64,000 nucleotides of DNA from Posidoniimonas corsicana (GTDB taxonomy: Bacteria; Planctomycetota; Planctomycetia; Pirellulales; Lacipirellulaceae), in contig NZ_SIHJ01000001.1 in assembly GCF_007859765.1 (NCBI RefSeq), forward strand, positions 1,508,067 through 1,572,066. Reading direction: 5' to 3'. Position 1 is the first letter of the stretch; every line of letters begins with the position of its first letter. The position numbers were made by a program, and so were the translations under genes. Below, piece after piece: positions 18,193 through 27,884 of the stretch. The notes beneath the pieces were generated by a model. It did no database searches and had not been told where the DNA came from. It saw only the letters and a program-made list of their open reading frames with translations.

Positions 18193-19524
18193 GTGTCCAC
18201 GCTGCTCGACATCCCCGAGATCGCCGGCCTGCGCGGGTCGGCCGGACTGGTGCGGATCCCGCCTGGGATGGACGTGCCGCTGACGCCGCGGGTGCGGCAG
18301 CTGATCGACACGCCGGAGTTCCGCCGGCTGACGCGGATCAGCCAGCTGGGTCTGGTGGCGCACGTGTACCCGGCCGCCAACCACACCCGACAGGAGCACT
18401 CGCTGGGCGTGTTCCGCGCGGCGGTGGACTACGTGTCGCGGCTGGCGTGCGACGACCGCTTCGCGGCGGTGGTGGGCGTTCAGGACGCCGAGCTGTTCCT
18501 CGTGTCGGCGCTGCTGCACGACCTGGGGCACTGGCCGTTCTGCCACCCGATCGAGGACATCTGCCTGCCGCAGACGCCCGACCACGAGCACTTCGCCAAC
18601 AGCTTCCTGCTGGAGGGCGAGGTGGCGGACGCGCTGCGGGACGACTGGGGCGTCAACCCGCGGGACGTCGTGACGCTGCTTTCGGGCAAGCCGACCGACC
18701 GCAAGAGCAAGATTCTCAAGTCGATGCTCTCCGGGCCGATCGACGTCGACAAGGTCGACTACCTGATGCGCGACAGCCTGCACGCGGGCGTGCCTTACGG
18801 GCAGAACTTTGACCGCGGCCGGCTGATCCAGAGCCTCTGCCTGAACGAGGCCGGCGACGGCCTGGCGATCACCGACAAGGGCAAGACCGCCGCGGAGATG
18901 ATGGTCTTCGCCCGCTACGTGATGTTCAGCGAAGTCTACTGGCACCACACGGTGCGGTCGGCCACGGCGATGCTGCAGCGGGCCTTCTACCTGCTGAGCG
19001 GGTCGCTCGACATGGACTCGCTGTTCCGCCTGACCGAGCAGCCGATGATCGACGCCATGCGCGCCGCCGCCGGCGACGGCCCGGCGGGCGATCTGCTGGA
19101 CGCGCTGTTCGGCTCGAGCCGGCGGCTCTACAAGCGGCTGGCCCAGTACAGCCTGTTCGAGGAGCCGCAGCTCTACGCCCGGCTGGCCCGCAAGCCGTTC
19201 CCGTGGCTGGCGGCCGTGGCGGACCAGTTCGCCTCGGTGGCGAGCACCGCGATGTCGCGGGTGGTGGCGCCGCACGAGGTGCTGTTCGACGCGCCGCCGG
19301 TGGGGCTGGAGGTGGAGTTCAACCTGGACGTGTACTTCGCCAAGGACCGCGCCTACCGCCGGCTGGGCGACGTCTCGCCGGTGGTGCGGACCCTGGCCCG
19401 CGAGCAGTTCGACGACTACGTCAAACGGGTCAGGCTGTTCGTGCACCCCCGCCTGGCCGACGACATGCGCGACCTGCGGAACCTGCCGGAGCTGCTGGCC
19501 GAGGCGATCGACCGGGTTGGCTGA
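18193..19524 (+). CDS. HD-domain phosphohydrolase, dGTPase/SAMHD1-like
   Basis: 443 residues from GTG 18193. Metal-binding HD residues are seen: His in TRQEHSLGV, the HD pair in LLHDLGHWPFCH, and Asp in PIDVDKVDYLMRDS. This order and the YLMRDS segment match the SAMHD1/dGTPase-like group, which hydrolyses dNTPs or related phosphate esters. The C-terminal half is helical with VHPRLADDMRDL near the end. The stop lies 4 nt from the end of the convergent pseudopilin-like gene. dNTP hydrolysis is inferred from family, not shown. Confidence 0.85.
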   Translation: MSTLLDIPEIAGLRGSAGLVRIPPGMDVPLTPRVRQLIDTPEFRRLTRISQLGLVAHVYPAANHTRQEHSLGVFRAAVDYVSRLACDDRFAAVVGVQDAELFLVSALLHDLGHWPFCHPIEDICLPQTPDHEHFANSFLLEGEVADALRDDWGVNPRDVVTLLSGKPTDRKSKILKSMLSGPIDVDKVDYLMRDSLHAGVPYGQNFDRGRLIQSLCLNEAGDGLAITDKGKTAAEMMVFARYVMFSEVYWHHTVRSATAMLQRAFYLLSGSLDMDSLFRLTEQPMIDAMRAAAGDGPAGDLLDALFGSSRRLYKRLAQYSLFEEPQLYARLARKPFPWLAAVADQFASVASTAMSRVVAPHEVLFDAPPVGLEVEFNLDVYFAKDRAYRRLGDVSPVVRTLAREQFDDYVKRVRLFVHPRLADDMRDLRNLPELLAEAIDRVG

Positions 19525-19527
19525 CCG

Positions 19528-20319
19528 CTACGGCTGGGCCGGCTCGGCGAAGTTGAAGCCCTCGGCGGCCCACTCCGCGATCTGCGAGGACGGGATGGTG
19601 TGCACGTGGCCGTCCGCGAACAGGTAGTTGGCGCAGTTGCCAGAGTGCCGCTCGATGGCGAGGTCGTGCTGGATGCGGTCGAGCGTGGAGGCCTCTTCGC
19701 CGTGGTCGTGGTCGTCGTGCCCGTGATCATCGACGAACCACTCGTGCGAGTCGACGTGGTCGAAGAACGCGTGCTCTTCTTCATGATCGTCGGCGTGGTC
19801 GTGGTGCTCGGTGGGCGGCGCCTCGAAGAGCATCATCGTGTTGTGGCTCTGCGGCAGGTCGAACAGGTTGCGGACCGAGGCGTCGTACGCGGGGCGTGGG
19901 TCGGTCTTGATCACCAGATAGGCGTTGAACGCGTAGCTGGAAACATGCTGACGCTCGAGCAGCGTCTCGGGTCGCAGGTCGTCGGGGCAGATCCGGATGC
20001 TGTCGGACTGCTCGGTGTACGGGGCCAGCGAGTAGATCCACGACACCGGCTCATCGTGGTGCTCGTCGTCATGCTGGTCGTCGTGATCATCGCCGTGGTC
20101 GTGGTCGTGCTCCGACAGACCGACCTCGGGGAAGCGGCCCCGGTGGTCGTTCGCGTACAGTTGGATTGCGATGCCAAGCTGCTTGAGGTTGTTGGAGCAT
20201 TGCATCCGGCGGGCCGACGCCCGGGCGGCCTGAACCGCAGGGAGCAGCAGCGAGATGAGCACGCCGATCACGGCGATCACCACCAGCAGCTCGACGAGTG
20301 TGAAGGCTTTCTTGTTCAT
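19528..20319 (-). CDS. DUF1559 pseudopilin-like protein with His/Asp-rich regions
   Basis: 263 residues. The N-terminus is a type IV pilin/pseudopilin signal ([19 protein letters not shown]) followed by [20 protein letters not shown], the mark of planctomycete DUF1559 proteins; the C-terminal [10 protein letters not shown] motif is also family-typical. Two long clusters of His, Asp and Glu, at about residues 69-90 and 165-206 (for example [20 protein letters not shown]), are unusual and suggest metal binding outside the cytoplasm. The next gene upstream on the same strand is a small Cys-rich exported protein, so the pair may form a metal-related unit. DUF1559 proteins are abundant in planctomycetes and mostly uncharacterised. 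Confidence 0.87.
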   Translation of the reverse strand: MNKKAFTLVELLVVIAVIGVLISLLLPAVQAARASARRMQCSNNLKQLGIAIQLYANDHRGRFPEVGLSEHDHDHGDDHDDQHDDEHHDEPVSWIYSLAPYTEQSDSIRICPDDLRPETLLERQHVSSYAFNAYLVIKTDPRPAYDASVRNLFDLPQSHNTMMLFEAPPTEHHDHADDHEEEHAFFDHVDSHEWFVDDHGHDDHDHGEEASTLDRIQHDLAIERHSGNCANYLFADGHVHTIPSSQIAEWAAEGFNFAEPAQP

Positions 20320-20446
20320 AGCTAGTATCTTTGCGCTTTGCACGCGCCGAGAAGGAATCGCAAGCTTCAGGACTGGGGAGCTTTCCAGCGCATCTGGGCG
20401 CCGGATGTCCTGAGGGAGAAGCGGCTCGGCAGAGCCGCGACCGAAA

Positions 20447-20881
20447 TCAGCAGTCGGTGACGGGGGTGGGGGGGCCACGTGCGGCGCGGACGCCGAGGGT
20501 GATGAGCTCGGCCTGCGCTGGTGAGCCGAGGAGGGCAGGGGTGGTCAAGCCGCAGGCGACCAGCGCGGGCGAGTCCGCGGTCGGCTGCGCCACCAGCTGC
20601 CGCAGCGATTGGCAGATCACACAGTCCGCACACAACCGTTGGGGAGCCTCGGAACGGAGCTGCTGGACGCCGTCGTCCGCCGGACACGGCTGGGTGTCGC
20701 GCCACCGCAAGAACGGCGACTCGGCGTGCCTGCAGCCGTCGGCGCAGCACGCGTCAGCGGTTGAGCCGTGGCATGATCCGCCTGGAGATAGGTAGTGGAG
20801 TCCTTGGTCGGCTCCGGCGATCAGCGCGTACAGGGCGACAACTACCGCCCGCAACGTCTGATTCCGGAACGCTTTGGCCAT
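20447..20881 (-). CDS. Small Cys-rich exported protein, possibly DUF2946-like
   Basis: 144 residues. An N-terminal hydrophobic segment ([22 protein letters not shown]) looks like a signal peptide or anchor. Ten or so cysteines occur, including ADACCADGC and [14 protein letters not shown], and the C-terminus ends in [15 protein letters not shown], which resembles DUF2946 proteins found near metal-handling genes. The match is tentative. The gene lies 127 nt upstream of the His/Asp-rich DUF1559 gene on the same strand. No function is assigned; metal binding by the Cys clusters is an inference. Confidence 0.6.
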   Translation of the reverse strand: MAKAFRNQTLRAVVVALYALIAGADQGLHYLSPGGSCHGSTADACCADGCRHAESPFLRWRDTQPCPADDGVQQLRSEAPQRLCADCVICQSLRQLVAQPTADSPALVACGLTTPALLGSPAQAELITLGVRAARGPPTPVTDC

Positions 20882-20986
20882 GGACCGAACCCTGGATGGC
20901 GGTGCAGCGAACCAATCGCCGCAGCACCGTCAGCATAGTCGCGGGCCAAAAACAGAGCAATAACAGGGCCGAAATGGGGTATTCGG

Positions 20987-21391
20987 CTAAGTGGTGGCCC
21001 TGGCCAGGGAGTGCGGCAGCTTGAAGACGCCGGTGTCGTCCATGTGTCGCTGGAACCGTTCGAAGTACAGTTCCGCGGCCTCGGCGGTAAGGACGCCCAG
21101 CTCAACAAACACCTCCCGCAGTGGGGGGCGGAGGTCGGACTGGGTCATCAGGACTTCCGCCAGCTCGGACCTGGAAATCAGTCCCATTTCGATGGCGATG
21201 TCGCCGAACCGGTCTCGCTTCAGGCCGGATTGGGCCTTCACGATGTCGAACAGGTCGTGCACGGACACGAGCCCCGCCTCGATAGCCAGCTGACCAACAG
21301 GTGGGGTGTGCCGCTGCTGCTCCTCGACGGCCGAAATCAGCTGCTCCGCGGTAATGACGCCCTGGTGATAGAGATAGATGCCGAATCGCAT
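20987..21391 (-). CDS. MshEN/T2SSE N-terminal-like domain protein
   Basis: 134 residues from ATG 21391, chosen because GGGAGG lies about 5 nt upstream. It consists of repeated two-helix units: FGIYLYHQGVITAEQLISAVEEQQ, VGQLAIEAGLVSVHDLFDIVKAQS, FGDIAIEMGLISRSELAEVLMTQ, REVFVELGVLTAEAAELYF. The pattern G-x-L-(V/I)-x-x-G-L-I-(S/T)-x-x-x-L-x-x-(A/V)-L-x-x-Q is that of the MshEN domain, which binds c-di-GMP in some secretion ATPases. Here it stands alone without an ATPase domain, so it may be a ligand-binding adaptor. Confidence 0.7.
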   Translation of the reverse strand: MRFGIYLYHQGVITAEQLISAVEEQQRHTPPVGQLAIEAGLVSVHDLFDIVKAQSGLKRDRFGDIAIEMGLISRSELAEVLMTQSDLRPPLREVFVELGVLTAEAAELYFERFQRHMDDTGVFKLPHSLARATT

Positions 21392-21762
21392 GATCGCCTC
21401 CCGGGCCGGTGGGTTGGGCCCTGCTGATTGGGATCGCTCGCTACTCAAGTGTGGGCCATGCGGCCGGTTTGGGGGGCGGTTTCGCGGAAATGTCCGGCTG
21501 GCCGGGTCCCACGGGATCGGGATGGAAGGTGTTTTAGGGATCTGCGCCCGGCGCCAAGTTGCTGAGCATGGGCGCCTAGCAGTCGCGCGGCGTTCGCGTA
21601 GGTGTTCGGCTAAATGCAGGCTCTGACAGCAGTTGCGACTACTCGGAAAGCCTTTGTTTGGAACGGTTTAGCACAGCCTGGGATGTTCGGCAGGCGGTTT
21701 GGTCCAGTGTTTGCCTAGGGATTCACCCGTTGACTCAACCCCTGTGCTAGGAGTGCTCACCG
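21392..21762. other. Intergenic region upstream of the FecR-N-like gene
   Basis: About 370 nt between divergent genes. TAGGAG at 21748-21753 is a plausible ribosome site for ATG 21763. A TTGACT hexamer occurs near 21731 but no suitably spaced -10 was seen. Nothing else recognised. Confidence 0.4.
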
Positions 21763-22038
21763 ATGAGCTCTATGGATTTCGGACTGCCTTCCCCTTCGAC
21801 CCCTGACTGCGGCACTCCGATGAACTTCGCGTCTGGCTGTGAGCAGGGCGATCAGCAGAGCGAGGTGCTCGCGCTGGGGTGGGCAGCCATCGACGGTCTG
21901 GCCGACGAAGCCTCGATTGCGCGGCTTGACCACCTCATCCGCACCGAGCATGGCGCCAAGGAAGAGTACGAGTCGATTCTAGCACTCGACGAGGGGCTGA
22001 GGTGCTTCTTCCGGGACGCGACTCCGCCTTCCCCGTAG
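21763..22038 (+). CDS. Small stand-alone anti-sigma/FecR N-terminal-like protein
   Basis: 91 residues. The region ALGWAAIDGLADEASIARL followed by LIRTEHGAKEEYESILAL resembles the N-terminal helical domain of planctomycete FecR-type anti-sigma factors (helix, xARLxxLLxxDPxAxxxY, helix), which binds ECF sigma factors. In those proteins a membrane helix and periplasmic domain follow; here the protein stops after FFRDATPP, and no ECF sigma gene is adjacent. It may be a free cytoplasmic regulator or a remnant. A ribosome site (TAGGAG) supports expression. Confidence 0.6.
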   Translation: MSSMDFGLPSPSTPDCGTPMNFASGCEQGDQQSEVLALGWAAIDGLADEASIARLDHLIRTEHGAKEEYESILALDEGLRCFFRDATPPSP

Positions 22039-22071
22039 GTCACGATCGGCCCCACGGCAGGTGTGGCCAAG

Positions 22072-22100
22072 AAAAAACGTCCAACTGCTAGCTGTTGGAC
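22072..22100 (-). terminator. Terminator-like hairpin with T-run on the minus strand
   Basis: GTCCAAC (22079-22085) pairs with GTTGGAC (22094-22100) over an 8-nt loop, with AAAAAA at 22072-22077, so the U-run would be produced on the minus strand only. Flanking genes are both on the plus strand, so it would stop antisense transcription or be a chance structure. Confidence 0.35.
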
Positions 22101-22202
22101 TGGATGTTCTGGGTGGAGGCGGACGATAGGGTAATTCAGGTCCCTGGGGGGCTCTGTTCCGCGTAGCGGCAGAGCGCCACCGCTACCTGAACCCTGCCCG
22201 CC

Positions 22203-22853
22203 ATGCTCCCTGCCACCCCCCGATACGTCCTGCAAGCCGACGCCCTCTTTCCACAAGCAGATTGTGGTGAGTGGCGGTTCGTCCTGACCGACCAGTCCAC
22301 CGGGAAGCTCGTCGCCGCTAGCGACAGCGAGCCTGGTCTCAATCACGACCGGCTTGCCCTGCTTGCCCTCGTCCGCGGGCTCGAGGCGATTCCCCGGCCC
22401 GGCCGCGTGACACTGCTCACCTCTAGCCGCACACTGCGGGACGGCCTCCGCAGCGGTCTCGCCAACTGGAAGGCAAACGACTGGAAGTGGGAGCGGTTTG
22501 GACGGCTCGTAACGATCCGCGACCACGATCTTTGGCAGCGGATCGATCAGGCCCTCCAGATCCACAGCGTGCAGTGTCGATCCTGGCGACTGTGCGTGGC
22601 CGACCACGCTGGGTTCCAAGCGACCCATCCCCCCGATTTCCAACCAGCTTCCCTCAGGGGCGAATCGGCGACCCGGGTCTCCGACGCTCGATTCCAACCT
22701 TCTGCCGCGTCTCGCTCGACTTCCGCGGGACCGGCGACGTTTTTGCGTGAACCAGCCCTACTGGTGATCCGCAAAGCGGAGAAACGCAACCGGCTGCGGA
22801 TCGATCACCACAACGATGCGGCGTCTGGCTTCGCCCAGGCGTCAGCCGGATGA
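22203..22853 (+). CDS. RNase H-fold protein lacking catalytic acids
   Basis: 216 residues. Residues 5-130 align by eye with RNase [13 protein letters not shown] at strand 1, [15 protein letters not shown] at helix [15 protein letters not shown] at strand 4, then [29 protein letters not shown], and IHSVQCRSW. The active-site Glu (MEL in RNase HI) is replaced by Ala and the Asp of TDSQ is replaced by Ser, so RNase activity is unlikely. The C-terminal 80 residues are Ser/Arg-rich and look unstructured. The gene overlaps glgB by 4 nt (ATGA), implying translational coupling with glycogen branching enzyme. Confidence 0.72.
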   Translation: MLPATPRYVLQADALFPQADCGEWRFVLTDQSTGKLVAASDSEPGLNHDRLALLALVRGLEAIPRPGRVTLLTSSRTLRDGLRSGLANWKANDWKWERFGRLVTIRDHDLWQRIDQALQIHSVQCRSWRLCVADHAGFQATHPPDFQPASLRGESATRVSDARFQPSAASRSTSAGPATFLREPALLVIRKAEKRNRLRIDHHNDAASGFAQASAG

Positions 22854-25117
22854 AGGCGTCCCCTGCCCGAGAAGAGAAAGCACAAGTCATTATGCGCACC
22901 CAAGTTCCGCTCGAGGCGATCTCGCCGCTGATCGGATGCCATCACGAGAACCCGTTTGCCCTGCTGGGCCCGCACCAGGTGGAGGACAACGGGCGTAAAG
23001 CGTTAGCTGTCAGGGCTTTCCTGCCGGAGGCAAAGCAGGCTTGGGTGGTCGACGCGGCCCATGGAGAGGCGCGGCCGATGCGGCGGATCCACCCGGCGGG
23101 CCTGTACGAGGCGATTCATTCCACGGAAGATAGTGGTCTTAGCCAACTGGATGGCGCAAGTTACGCAATTCAGGTAATCGACAAGAACGGCGAGCGGACG
23201 ACTATGCACGACCCTTACGCGTTTGAACCCCTGCTCGGCGATATCGACCTGCACCTGCTGGGGGAGGGCAAGCACTGGAGCAGCTACGAGCGGCTCGGCG
23301 CCCACCTCCGCACGATCGACGGTGTGACCGGCGTCAACTTCGCCGTCTGGGCCCCCAACGCGCAGGGCGTGAGCGTCGTGGGCGACTTCAACGGCTGGAA
23401 CGCCAAGCTGAACCAGATGCGAAAGCACATCCCCTCGGGGGTGTGGGAGCTGTTTGTGCCCGGCCTCACTGACGGCACGCTCTACAAGTTCTCGGTCAAG
23501 CAGCAGAGCGGCCGGGTTGTGGAGAAGTGCGACCCGTACGCCTTCGCCGCCGAGGTGCCGCCCAAGACGGCCAACGTCGTCACGAATCTAGACAGCTACG
23601 AGTGGTCCGACAGCGAGTGGATGGGCGGGCGCGAGAAGCTCAACGGCTTCGACGCCCCGATCTCGATCTACGAGCTGCACCTGGGCAGCTGGCGCCGTGA
23701 TCCAGCGGACCCCGACCGCTGGCTGAGCTACCGCGAGATCGCGCCGCAGCTGGTGGAGTACTGCCAGCAGATGGGCTTCACGCACGTGGAGCTGATGCCG
23801 GTCAGCGAGCACCCGTTCACCGGCAGCTGGGGTTACCAAACGGTCGGCTACTTCGCCGCCACCAGCCGTTACGGTTCCCCTCAGGACCTGATGTTCCTGA
23901 TCGACGCCCTCCACCAGGGTGGCATCGGCGTGGTTATCGACTGGGTGCCGGCCCACTTCCCGAAGGACGATCACGGCCTGCGGATGTTCGACGGTTCGGC
24001 CCTGTACGAGCACTCCGACCCGCGTCAGGGAGAGCACCCCGACTGGGGCACGATGATCTTCAATTACGGCCGCAACGAGGTGAGCAACTTCCTCATCTCC
24101 AACGCGCTGTTCTGGTTGGACAAGTACCATATCGACGGCCTGAGGGTCGACGCCGTGGCCTCGATGCTGTACCTCGACTACAGCCGCGAGGACGGCGAGT
24201 GGATCCCCAACCGCTTCGGCGGGCGTGAGAACCTCGAGGCGATCGACTTCCTCAAGCGGTTCAACGAAGAGACCCACCTGCAGTACCCCGGTGTGCTGAC
24301 GATCGCCGAAGAGTCCACCGCGTGGACCGGCGTCTCGCGGCCAACGTACGTGGGCGGTCTCGGGTTCAGCCTGAAGTGGAACATGGGCTGGATGAACGAC
24401 ACCCTGCGTTACTTCCACCACGAGAGCATCCACCGCAAGTACCACCACGACGAGCTGACCTTCAGCCTGATCTACGCGTTTACAGAGAACTTCTGCCTGC
24501 CGTTCAGCCACGATGAGGTGGTGCACGGCAAGGGCAGCATGCTGGACCAGATGCCGGGCGACATGTGGCAGAAGTTCGCCAACCTGCGGCTGCTGTACGG
24601 CTACATGTGGACCCACCCGGGCAAGAAGCTGCTGTTCATGGGCGGCGAGTTCGGGCAGTGGCACGAGTGGAACTACAACGAGTCGCTGCAGTGGCACCTG
24701 CTGCAGTGGGAGAGCCACGAGGGGCTGCAGAAGTACGTGTCGCACCTGAACCACCTGTACCGCAACGAGCCGGCCCTCCACGAGGTCGACTTCGAGAACG
24801 GCGGGTTCGAGTGGGTCGACTGCCACAACCACGAGGACAGCGTGCTGGCCTACCTGCGGAAGGCCAAGGACCCGAAGGACTACCTGCTGGTCTGCAGCAA
24901 CTTCACGCCGGTCCCCCGGCAGGGCTACAAGCTCGGCGTGCCCGAGGCGGTCTGGTTTGAAGAGATCAGCAACAGCGACTCGACGTACTTCGGCGGGAGC
25001 GACGTGGGCAACGACGGCGGCATCCAGGCCGTGCCGATGGAGAGCCACGGCCGACCGGCGTCGCTGGAGATCTCGCTTCCGCCGCTCTCGACTGTGGTGC
25101 TGAAGCCGCGCCGCTAG
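22850..25117 (+). CDS. glgB: 1,4-alpha-glucan branching enzyme
   Basis: 755 residues, the usual size for GlgB. N-terminal beta-sandwich (CBM48) domains precede the GH13 barrel: [21 protein letters not shown] at about 160-180, then [27 protein letters not shown] with the catalytic Asp nucleophile, TIAEES with the acid Glu, and [12 protein letters not shown]. It transfers alpha-1,4 chains to alpha-1,6 positions in glycogen, in the cytoplasm. The ATG at 22850 overlaps the stop of the preceding gene; ATG 22892 ([11 protein letters not shown]) is an alternative closer to family N-termini. No other glycogen genes are adjacent. Confidence 0.95.
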   Translation: MKASPAREEKAQVIMRTQVPLEAISPLIGCHHENPFALLGPHQVEDNGRKALAVRAFLPEAKQAWVVDAAHGEARPMRRIHPAGLYEAIHSTEDSGLSQLDGASYAIQVIDKNGERTTMHDPYAFEPLLGDIDLHLLGEGKHWSSYERLGAHLRTIDGVTGVNFAVWAPNAQGVSVVGDFNGWNAKLNQMRKHIPSGVWELFVPGLTDGTLYKFSVKQQSGRVVEKCDPYAFAAEVPPKTANVVTNLDSYEWSDSEWMGGREKLNGFDAPISIYELHLGSWRRDPADPDRWLSYREIAPQLVEYCQQMGFTHVELMPVSEHPFTGSWGYQTVGYFAATSRYGSPQDLMFLIDALHQGGIGVVIDWVPAHFPKDDHGLRMFDGSALYEHSDPRQGEHPDWGTMIFNYGRNEVSNFLISNALFWLDKYHIDGLRVDAVASMLYLDYSREDGEWIPNRFGGRENLEAIDFLKRFNEETHLQYPGVLTIAEESTAWTGVSRPTYVGGLGFSLKWNMGWMNDTLRYFHHESIHRKYHHDELTFSLIYAFTENFCLPFSHDEVVHGKGSMLDQMPGDMWQKFANLRLLYGYMWTHPGKKLLFMGGEFGQWHEWNYNESLQWHLLQWESHEGLQKYVSHLNHLYRNEPALHEVDFENGGFEWVDCHNHEDSVLAYLRKAKDPKDYLLVCSNFTPVPRQGYKLGVPEAVWFEEISNSDSTYFGGSDVGNDGGIQAVPMESHGRPASLEISLPPLSTVVLKPRR

Positions 25118-25149
25118 GCCCAGTGGATGCCCGCGAGACGCCGTTCGGG

Positions 25150-27579
25150 CTACGCGCCCTCGGCGGCCTCGCGGTCCATGGGCGAGACGTCCGCGGTCCG
25201 CTTCCAGTCGGGTTCGACGCCGCCCAGCAGGTCCATCACCACCGCGCGGGTGGCGTCGCGGACGTGGTCCCGCTGCATGCTGAAGATGCCGGGCCAGACC
25301 TGCCACTCTGACAGGAATGCCTGACGCAGCTCGGATCGCGACTTCTCACGCTGCGAGACGCGGATCAGATAGGCGTGGTCTTGGCCGTTGTCCAGCGCTG
25401 CGCCGACCTCGTTGGGTCCCAGGCTGAACACCTCCTTCATGAAGTCCGGGCCGGCGCCCTCGATCGATCCCGGGTCGTCCAGTCGCAGGGCGTACATGCC
25501 GGTGGCCGACGCCCCGACCGGCTCGAGCCAAGCGAACATGTCCGACTCCGCGATGGTCAGCTCGCTGCGGTTGCCGAACAAGTCCTCGAGCGAGCGGCCG
25601 GCGTCGGTCGCCTCCTTGGCCAGCTCCTTGGCCTTGGCTAGCGCCAGCTCGGCCGCCTTCTCGTGCTTCCAGGCGGCGACCACCTCGTCGCGGATGTCGT
25701 CAAGCGTTGGCTCGCTCTCCTCCACCGCCTCGATCTTCATGACCAGGTAGAAGTTGCGGTCGGTGTCGTACGCGGAGTCGGGCTCATAGAGCTCCATTCC
25801 GCCGCGGCGGAACACCTGCACCGCCAGGGGCCGGGCCTGGTCGACCTGCTGGAAGTAGTACATCAGCTGCGGGTCTTCCATTTCCTGCATCTGGAAGAAC
25901 GTGAGCAGCTCCGTTTCGCCAAATTGGAGGCCGTTGTCGGCTGCAAGCTTCTTGAAATCGACCAACGCCTCGGCGGGTTCGGGCGGCGTTTCGCCGGCCG
26001 CCTCGGCGTCGATTCGCTGCGTGAAGTAGACGTTGTAATCCCGTTTCAGCACGGCGAGCAGGTCATCGACCTTCTGCCGCTGGCTCTCCACCGCCTTGCG
26101 TTGGGCCAGTGTGTCGCGGATCTCTTCCGAGACCTCTTCCAGCGGCTGGTACTGAACCTCGGGCTCCTCCGACTCCGCGGCAGGCGCCGTGGGCGAGTCG
26201 TCCGCGGCTTGCTCGTCGGTCGGCGCCTCGTCGTCGCCGCCCGCCATGAACTCGTCGAGCACGTTGGCGTCGTCCGCTTCTTCCGTAGTGGCCGGTTCGG
26301 CCTCGGCTTCTACCTCGACAGTTTCTTCCGCAGCTGCATCATCTGCGGCGTCTTCTTCTTCCTGGAAGCTCGCCAGGCGGAACGGGCTCGCCTGTCCGAC
26401 GACGCTCGATTGCTCGGGCGCGGGGGAAGTCGTTTCGTCGTTTTCAGCATCGGCGGCGGATTCTTCGACCGAGTCCGCGTCGGTGCTGTCGGCGTCGGCT
26501 TCGCTCGCAGGCGTCTCGCTGTCGGAACCCGAGTCTTCGCTGTCGGCGGGGTCTGCGGGTTCGTCCGGCGTATCGTCGACGGGCTCCACCTCCAGATCGT
26601 CCTCGGACATCAGGAGGTCACCGCCCAGCTTCACAAACTGGGTCTTGTTGGTCTCGTAGTACTCGGCGATCTCTTCTTCGGTCACCTCGTCCATCGCGGC
26701 CGCGAGGGCCTCCTCGTAGCTGGTACGCACGTACTGCAGCTTCGCCTTGGCCGGCTTGCGGAAGCCGGGCGTCGGGGAGGGCAGCTCTCGGTTGTCCACA
26801 ATTTCCGGGGCGGCAATGACGTCGCGGTACTTCTCGAAGTACTCCTCAAGCTCGCTCTCGCTCGGGCTATCGACCTCGCTGACGAAACCGTCGACGTCGA
26901 GCGCCGCGGTTTCGACAACCACGCGGTCGTTCACCTTGAGCCAGTCGTTCCACCTTTGATCGGGGGTCACGGTCGCCTGCGTATAGGCGTAGCTGGACAG
27001 GTAGCTCTGCGCCAGCAGGGCCTCGCGGAGCAGATCGAACATGAACTCTGGGGTAGCCCGCGTGCGGCCCAGGTTGATGTTGCTGATCATCTCCCGCATG
27101 GCGTTGATGTCGACCCGGTCGCGTCCCAGGGCCATCAGGTAGTCGACTATGGTCTCGTCGCCGATCACCATGCCCGTCTTGCGGGCCGCATCGGCCAGGA
27201 TCTTCTTCTGCAGGACATCGCGTTCAACGCCCTGTTCGTACTCGGTCGGCAGGCGGAGGGGCTGCACGCGGGTGGGCAGGTTAGCCGGAGCGCCGGCCAG
27301 CATCGCCTCGTAGGCGCCCATCTGCTCCACCTGACGTAGGAACGCGACGAGGATGTTGCGCTTGGAAACCAGCGAGCTGAGCTCGCCCTCGGTGAGCTTG
27401 CCGCCGTCCCAAGTGACCGCCACCTCGCCGCGGCGGCTGGCCGAGCCGCCGGTCTGGGCCGCGTTCATCCATTGCATCAGCGGGTCGGCGACCACGAACG
27501 CCATAATGCACAGCACGCCCAACAGGATGACTGCGAACTTGGAGTTCTTGCGGAAATAATCGAAGGAGGAATTGGCCAT
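25150..27579 (-). CDS. PpiD/SurA-like membrane-anchored periplasmic chaperone
   Basis: 809 residues. MANSSFDYFRKNSKFAVILLGVLCIMAFVVAD shows a short cytoplasmic tail and one transmembrane helix, as in PpiD. The periplasmic part has the helical SurA_N-like region (about 60-250), then an insert of roughly 130 residues extremely rich in Asp, Glu, Ser and Ala (about 355-490), and a C-terminal helical part. The PPIase (rotamase) consensus is not evident, so chaperone activity without isomerisation is likely. The start at 27579 is preferred over the longer frame. It is divergent from topA. Role in outer-membrane protein folding is inferred. Confidence 0.72.
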   Translation of the reverse strand: MANSSFDYFRKNSKFAVILLGVLCIMAFVVADPLMQWMNAAQTGGSASRRGEVAVTWDGGKLTEGELSSLVSKRNILVAFLRQVEQMGAYEAMLAGAPANLPTRVQPLRLPTEYEQGVERDVLQKKILADAARKTGMVIGDETIVDYLMALGRDRVDINAMREMISNINLGRTRATPEFMFDLLREALLAQSYLSSYAYTQATVTPDQRWNDWLKVNDRVVVETAALDVDGFVSEVDSPSESELEEYFEKYRDVIAAPEIVDNRELPSPTPGFRKPAKAKLQYVRTSYEEALAAAMDEVTEEEIAEYYETNKTQFVKLGGDLLMSEDDLEVEPVDDTPDEPADPADSEDSGSDSETPASEADADSTDADSVEESAADAENDETTSPAPEQSSVVGQASPFRLASFQEEEDAADDAAAEETVEVEAEAEPATTEEADDANVLDEFMAGGDDEAPTDEQAADDSPTAPAAESEEPEVQYQPLEEVSEEIRDTLAQRKAVESQRQKVDDLLAVLKRDYNVYFTQRIDAEAAGETPPEPAEALVDFKKLAADNGLQFGETELLTFFQMQEMEDPQLMYYFQQVDQARPLAVQVFRRGGMELYEPDSAYDTDRNFYLVMKIEAVEESEPTLDDIRDEVVAAWKHEKAAELALAKAKELAKEATDAGRSLEDLFGNRSELTIAESDMFAWLEPVGASATGMYALRLDDPGSIEGAGPDFMKEVFSLGPNEVGAALDNGQDHAYLIRVSQREKSRSELRQAFLSEWQVWPGIFSMQRDHVRDATRAVVMDLLGGVEPDWKRTADVSPMDREAAEGA

Positions 27580-27884
27580 TTTCTGCTTTAGGGGTGAGCA
27601 ATCGCGCTCTCCAGCGGCCGGGGGCACACTTGACAGCGTCTGCGGCGGGTTCCTATATCCTTGACAACCCGACCAATCGATTAGAAGCGGGCAATTCTAT
27701 GGCAGATTGACGTAAATGCAATGGCAATCGGGAGTGTGGGCGACTCCCGCGGCCGAAATTCGACTAACAGCAGTTCACCCAGAGCGGTAGCACGTCCTAC
27801 CATGACTCAGGGCGGCGACATCCAGGCCGCCCGCGGCCGCGTTGAGTCGCGCCGCTGAAGGACGCAGCGAGAAGTCAGGAAGCA
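27580..27884. other. Divergent control region between the chaperone gene and topA
   Basis: 305 nt. A plus-strand TTGACA occurs at 27661-27666, but no good -10 was found at 16-18 nt. AGGAAG shortly before ATG 27885 is a plausible topA ribosome site. Nothing else recognised. Confidence 0.4.

Noticed and set aside
20882-20986. Possible Zur/Fur-type operator upstream of the Cys-rich exported protein
   Set aside because: TGTTATTGCTCTGT is not palindromic and matches no consensus well enough.
27661-27690. TTGACA as a topA promoter
   Set aside because: No acceptable -10 hexamer at 16-18 nt; the hexamer alone is not sufficient evidence.
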